The position numbers and the translations under genes are program-made. Below are positions 4,726 through 5,130 of a DNA stretch of 5,130 nucleotides, one piece after another. The notes under the pieces were generated by a model, which worked only from the letters and a program-made list of their open reading frames with translations, did not search any database and was not told where the DNA came from. The DNA is from an uncultured Mycoplasmatota bacterium (GTDB lineage Bacteria > Bacillota_I > Bacilli_A > RF39 > UBA660): the NCBI GenBank assembly GCA_900542735.1, contig UQOS01000048.1, positions 1 through 5,130 on the forward strand, read 5' to 3'. How positions within the stretch are numbered: the first letter of the stretch is position 1; each line of letters starts with the position of its first letter.

Positions 4726-5124
4726 ATGAATAACTATTCTAAGCAAAGAGAAATTATACTAGAAACATTTAAGTATTTAAATCATCCAACAGCGGAACAA
4801 ATATATGATAAAGTACATCAAGATAATCCAACTATTAGTAAAAGTACAGTTTATAGAAATTTAAATGTTTTATTGGAAAATAAAACTATCAAGAAAATAA
4901 AAGTATTAACTGGACCAGACAAATATGATTATATTGATAAAGAACATTATCATGTAATATGCAACAAATGTGGAAAAGTTTTTGATTTTATGTATCAGTT
5001 TAAGAAGGAAAAACTAAAAGAATTGATCCATAATCAAACGAGTGTAATTACTAATGTAGACAGTATCATTTTATATGGAATATGTGAAGAATGTAAATCT
5101 AAAATAAAGTATGAGGAGGAATAA
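4726..5124 (+). CDS. perR: PerR-like Fur-family metal-dependent transcriptional regulator
   Basis: The 132-residue product has the Fur winged-helix domain (residues 1 to about 70; recognition region ISKSTVYRNLNVLLE at 37-51) and a metal-binding dimerisation domain. Counted against Bacillus subtilis PerR, all five regulatory Fe/Mn ligands are present with identical spacing: His20, Asp68, His74, His76 and Asp87 (PerR H37, D85, H91, H93, D104). The Asp at the last position is typical of PerR rather than Fur. Both structural-zinc CxxC pairs are there: C79/C82 and C120/C123. PerR represses peroxide-defence and iron genes and is inactivated when peroxide oxidises its histidines; that is family knowledge. 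The N-terminus is about 17 residues shorter than in B. subtilis, a form also found in other Firmicutes. AGGAG at 4717-4721 supports this start. The next gene begins 3 nt after its stop. Confidence 0.88.
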   Translation: MNNYSKQREIILETFKYLNHPTAEQIYDKVHQDNPTISKSTVYRNLNVLLENKTIKKIKVLTGPDKYDYIDKEHYHVICNKCGKVFDFMYQFKKEKLKELIHNQTSVITNVDSIILYGICEECKSKIKYEEE

Positions 5125-5130
5125 AAAATG
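5113..5130 (+). CDS. Start of the next gene in the perR operon (start codon only)
   Basis: GAGGAGGA at 5113-5120, inside the last codons of the perR-like gene, is a strong ribosome site placed 7 nt before an ATG at 5128-5130, where the window ends. A co-transcribed and probably translationally coupled gene is likely. In other Firmicutes perR is often followed by rubrerythrin or other peroxide-defence genes, but nothing of the product is visible here. Confidence 0.55.

Noticed and set aside
1..5130. CRISPR array, tRNA or rRNA genes, toxin-antitoxin or phage-defence operon
   Set aside because: No regularly spaced repeats, cloverleaf-like sequence or recognisable defence genes were found on either strand.

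Overview
The window is AT-rich Bacillota-type DNA: strong AGGAGG-like ribosome sites, TTGACA/TATAAT promoters and short intergenic gaps. All tryptophans are TGG and every stop is TAA or TAG, so the standard bacterial code fits. The mix of housekeeping genes with an Rpn-type fragment and a Tn1549-like serine recombinase relic suggests an uncultured gut Firmicute, possibly near Erysipelotrichia, RF39 or Clostridia. That placement is inference.

Layout from left to right: the 3' end of a probable Rpn/PD-(D/E)XK transposase-like gene (1-219); a consensus promoter driving rpsP and khpA (315-832), which encode ribosomal protein S16 and a KH-domain RNA-binding protein; a bidirectional terminator; and a convergent minus-strand gene for a small CmpB-type (PF06541-like) membrane protein (848-1336). 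A divergent promoter region follows, then the cdsA-rseP operon (1431-3295), which encodes CDP-diacylglycerol synthase and the site-2 intramembrane protease. The usual neighbours uppS, dxr and proS are absent here.

Region 3296-4521 looks like accessory debris. It has a possible IS3/IS150-type terminus (weak evidence), a bulged bidirectional hairpin terminator, and a minus-strand large serine recombinase. That recombinase has lost its whole catalytic domain and is cut again by an in-frame amber codon. Its 5' region carries two copies of the perfect palindrome GACTTAAGTC inside a 12-bp inverted repeat.

The right end (4585-5130) holds a Fur-family regulator whose metal ligands match PerR exactly. 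It has its own promoter and a near-perfect 23-bp palindrome between the -10 and the start codon, probably its operator. A further gene starts at the last three bases, so perR is probably the first gene of an operon.

I did not find a convincing new multi-gene system. The points most worth a second look are the paired palindromes and decayed recombinase at 3463-4584 and the palindromic operator candidate at 4690-4712. No gene-free stretch exceeds 300 bases; the longest, 4522-4725, is described under its regulatory sites.
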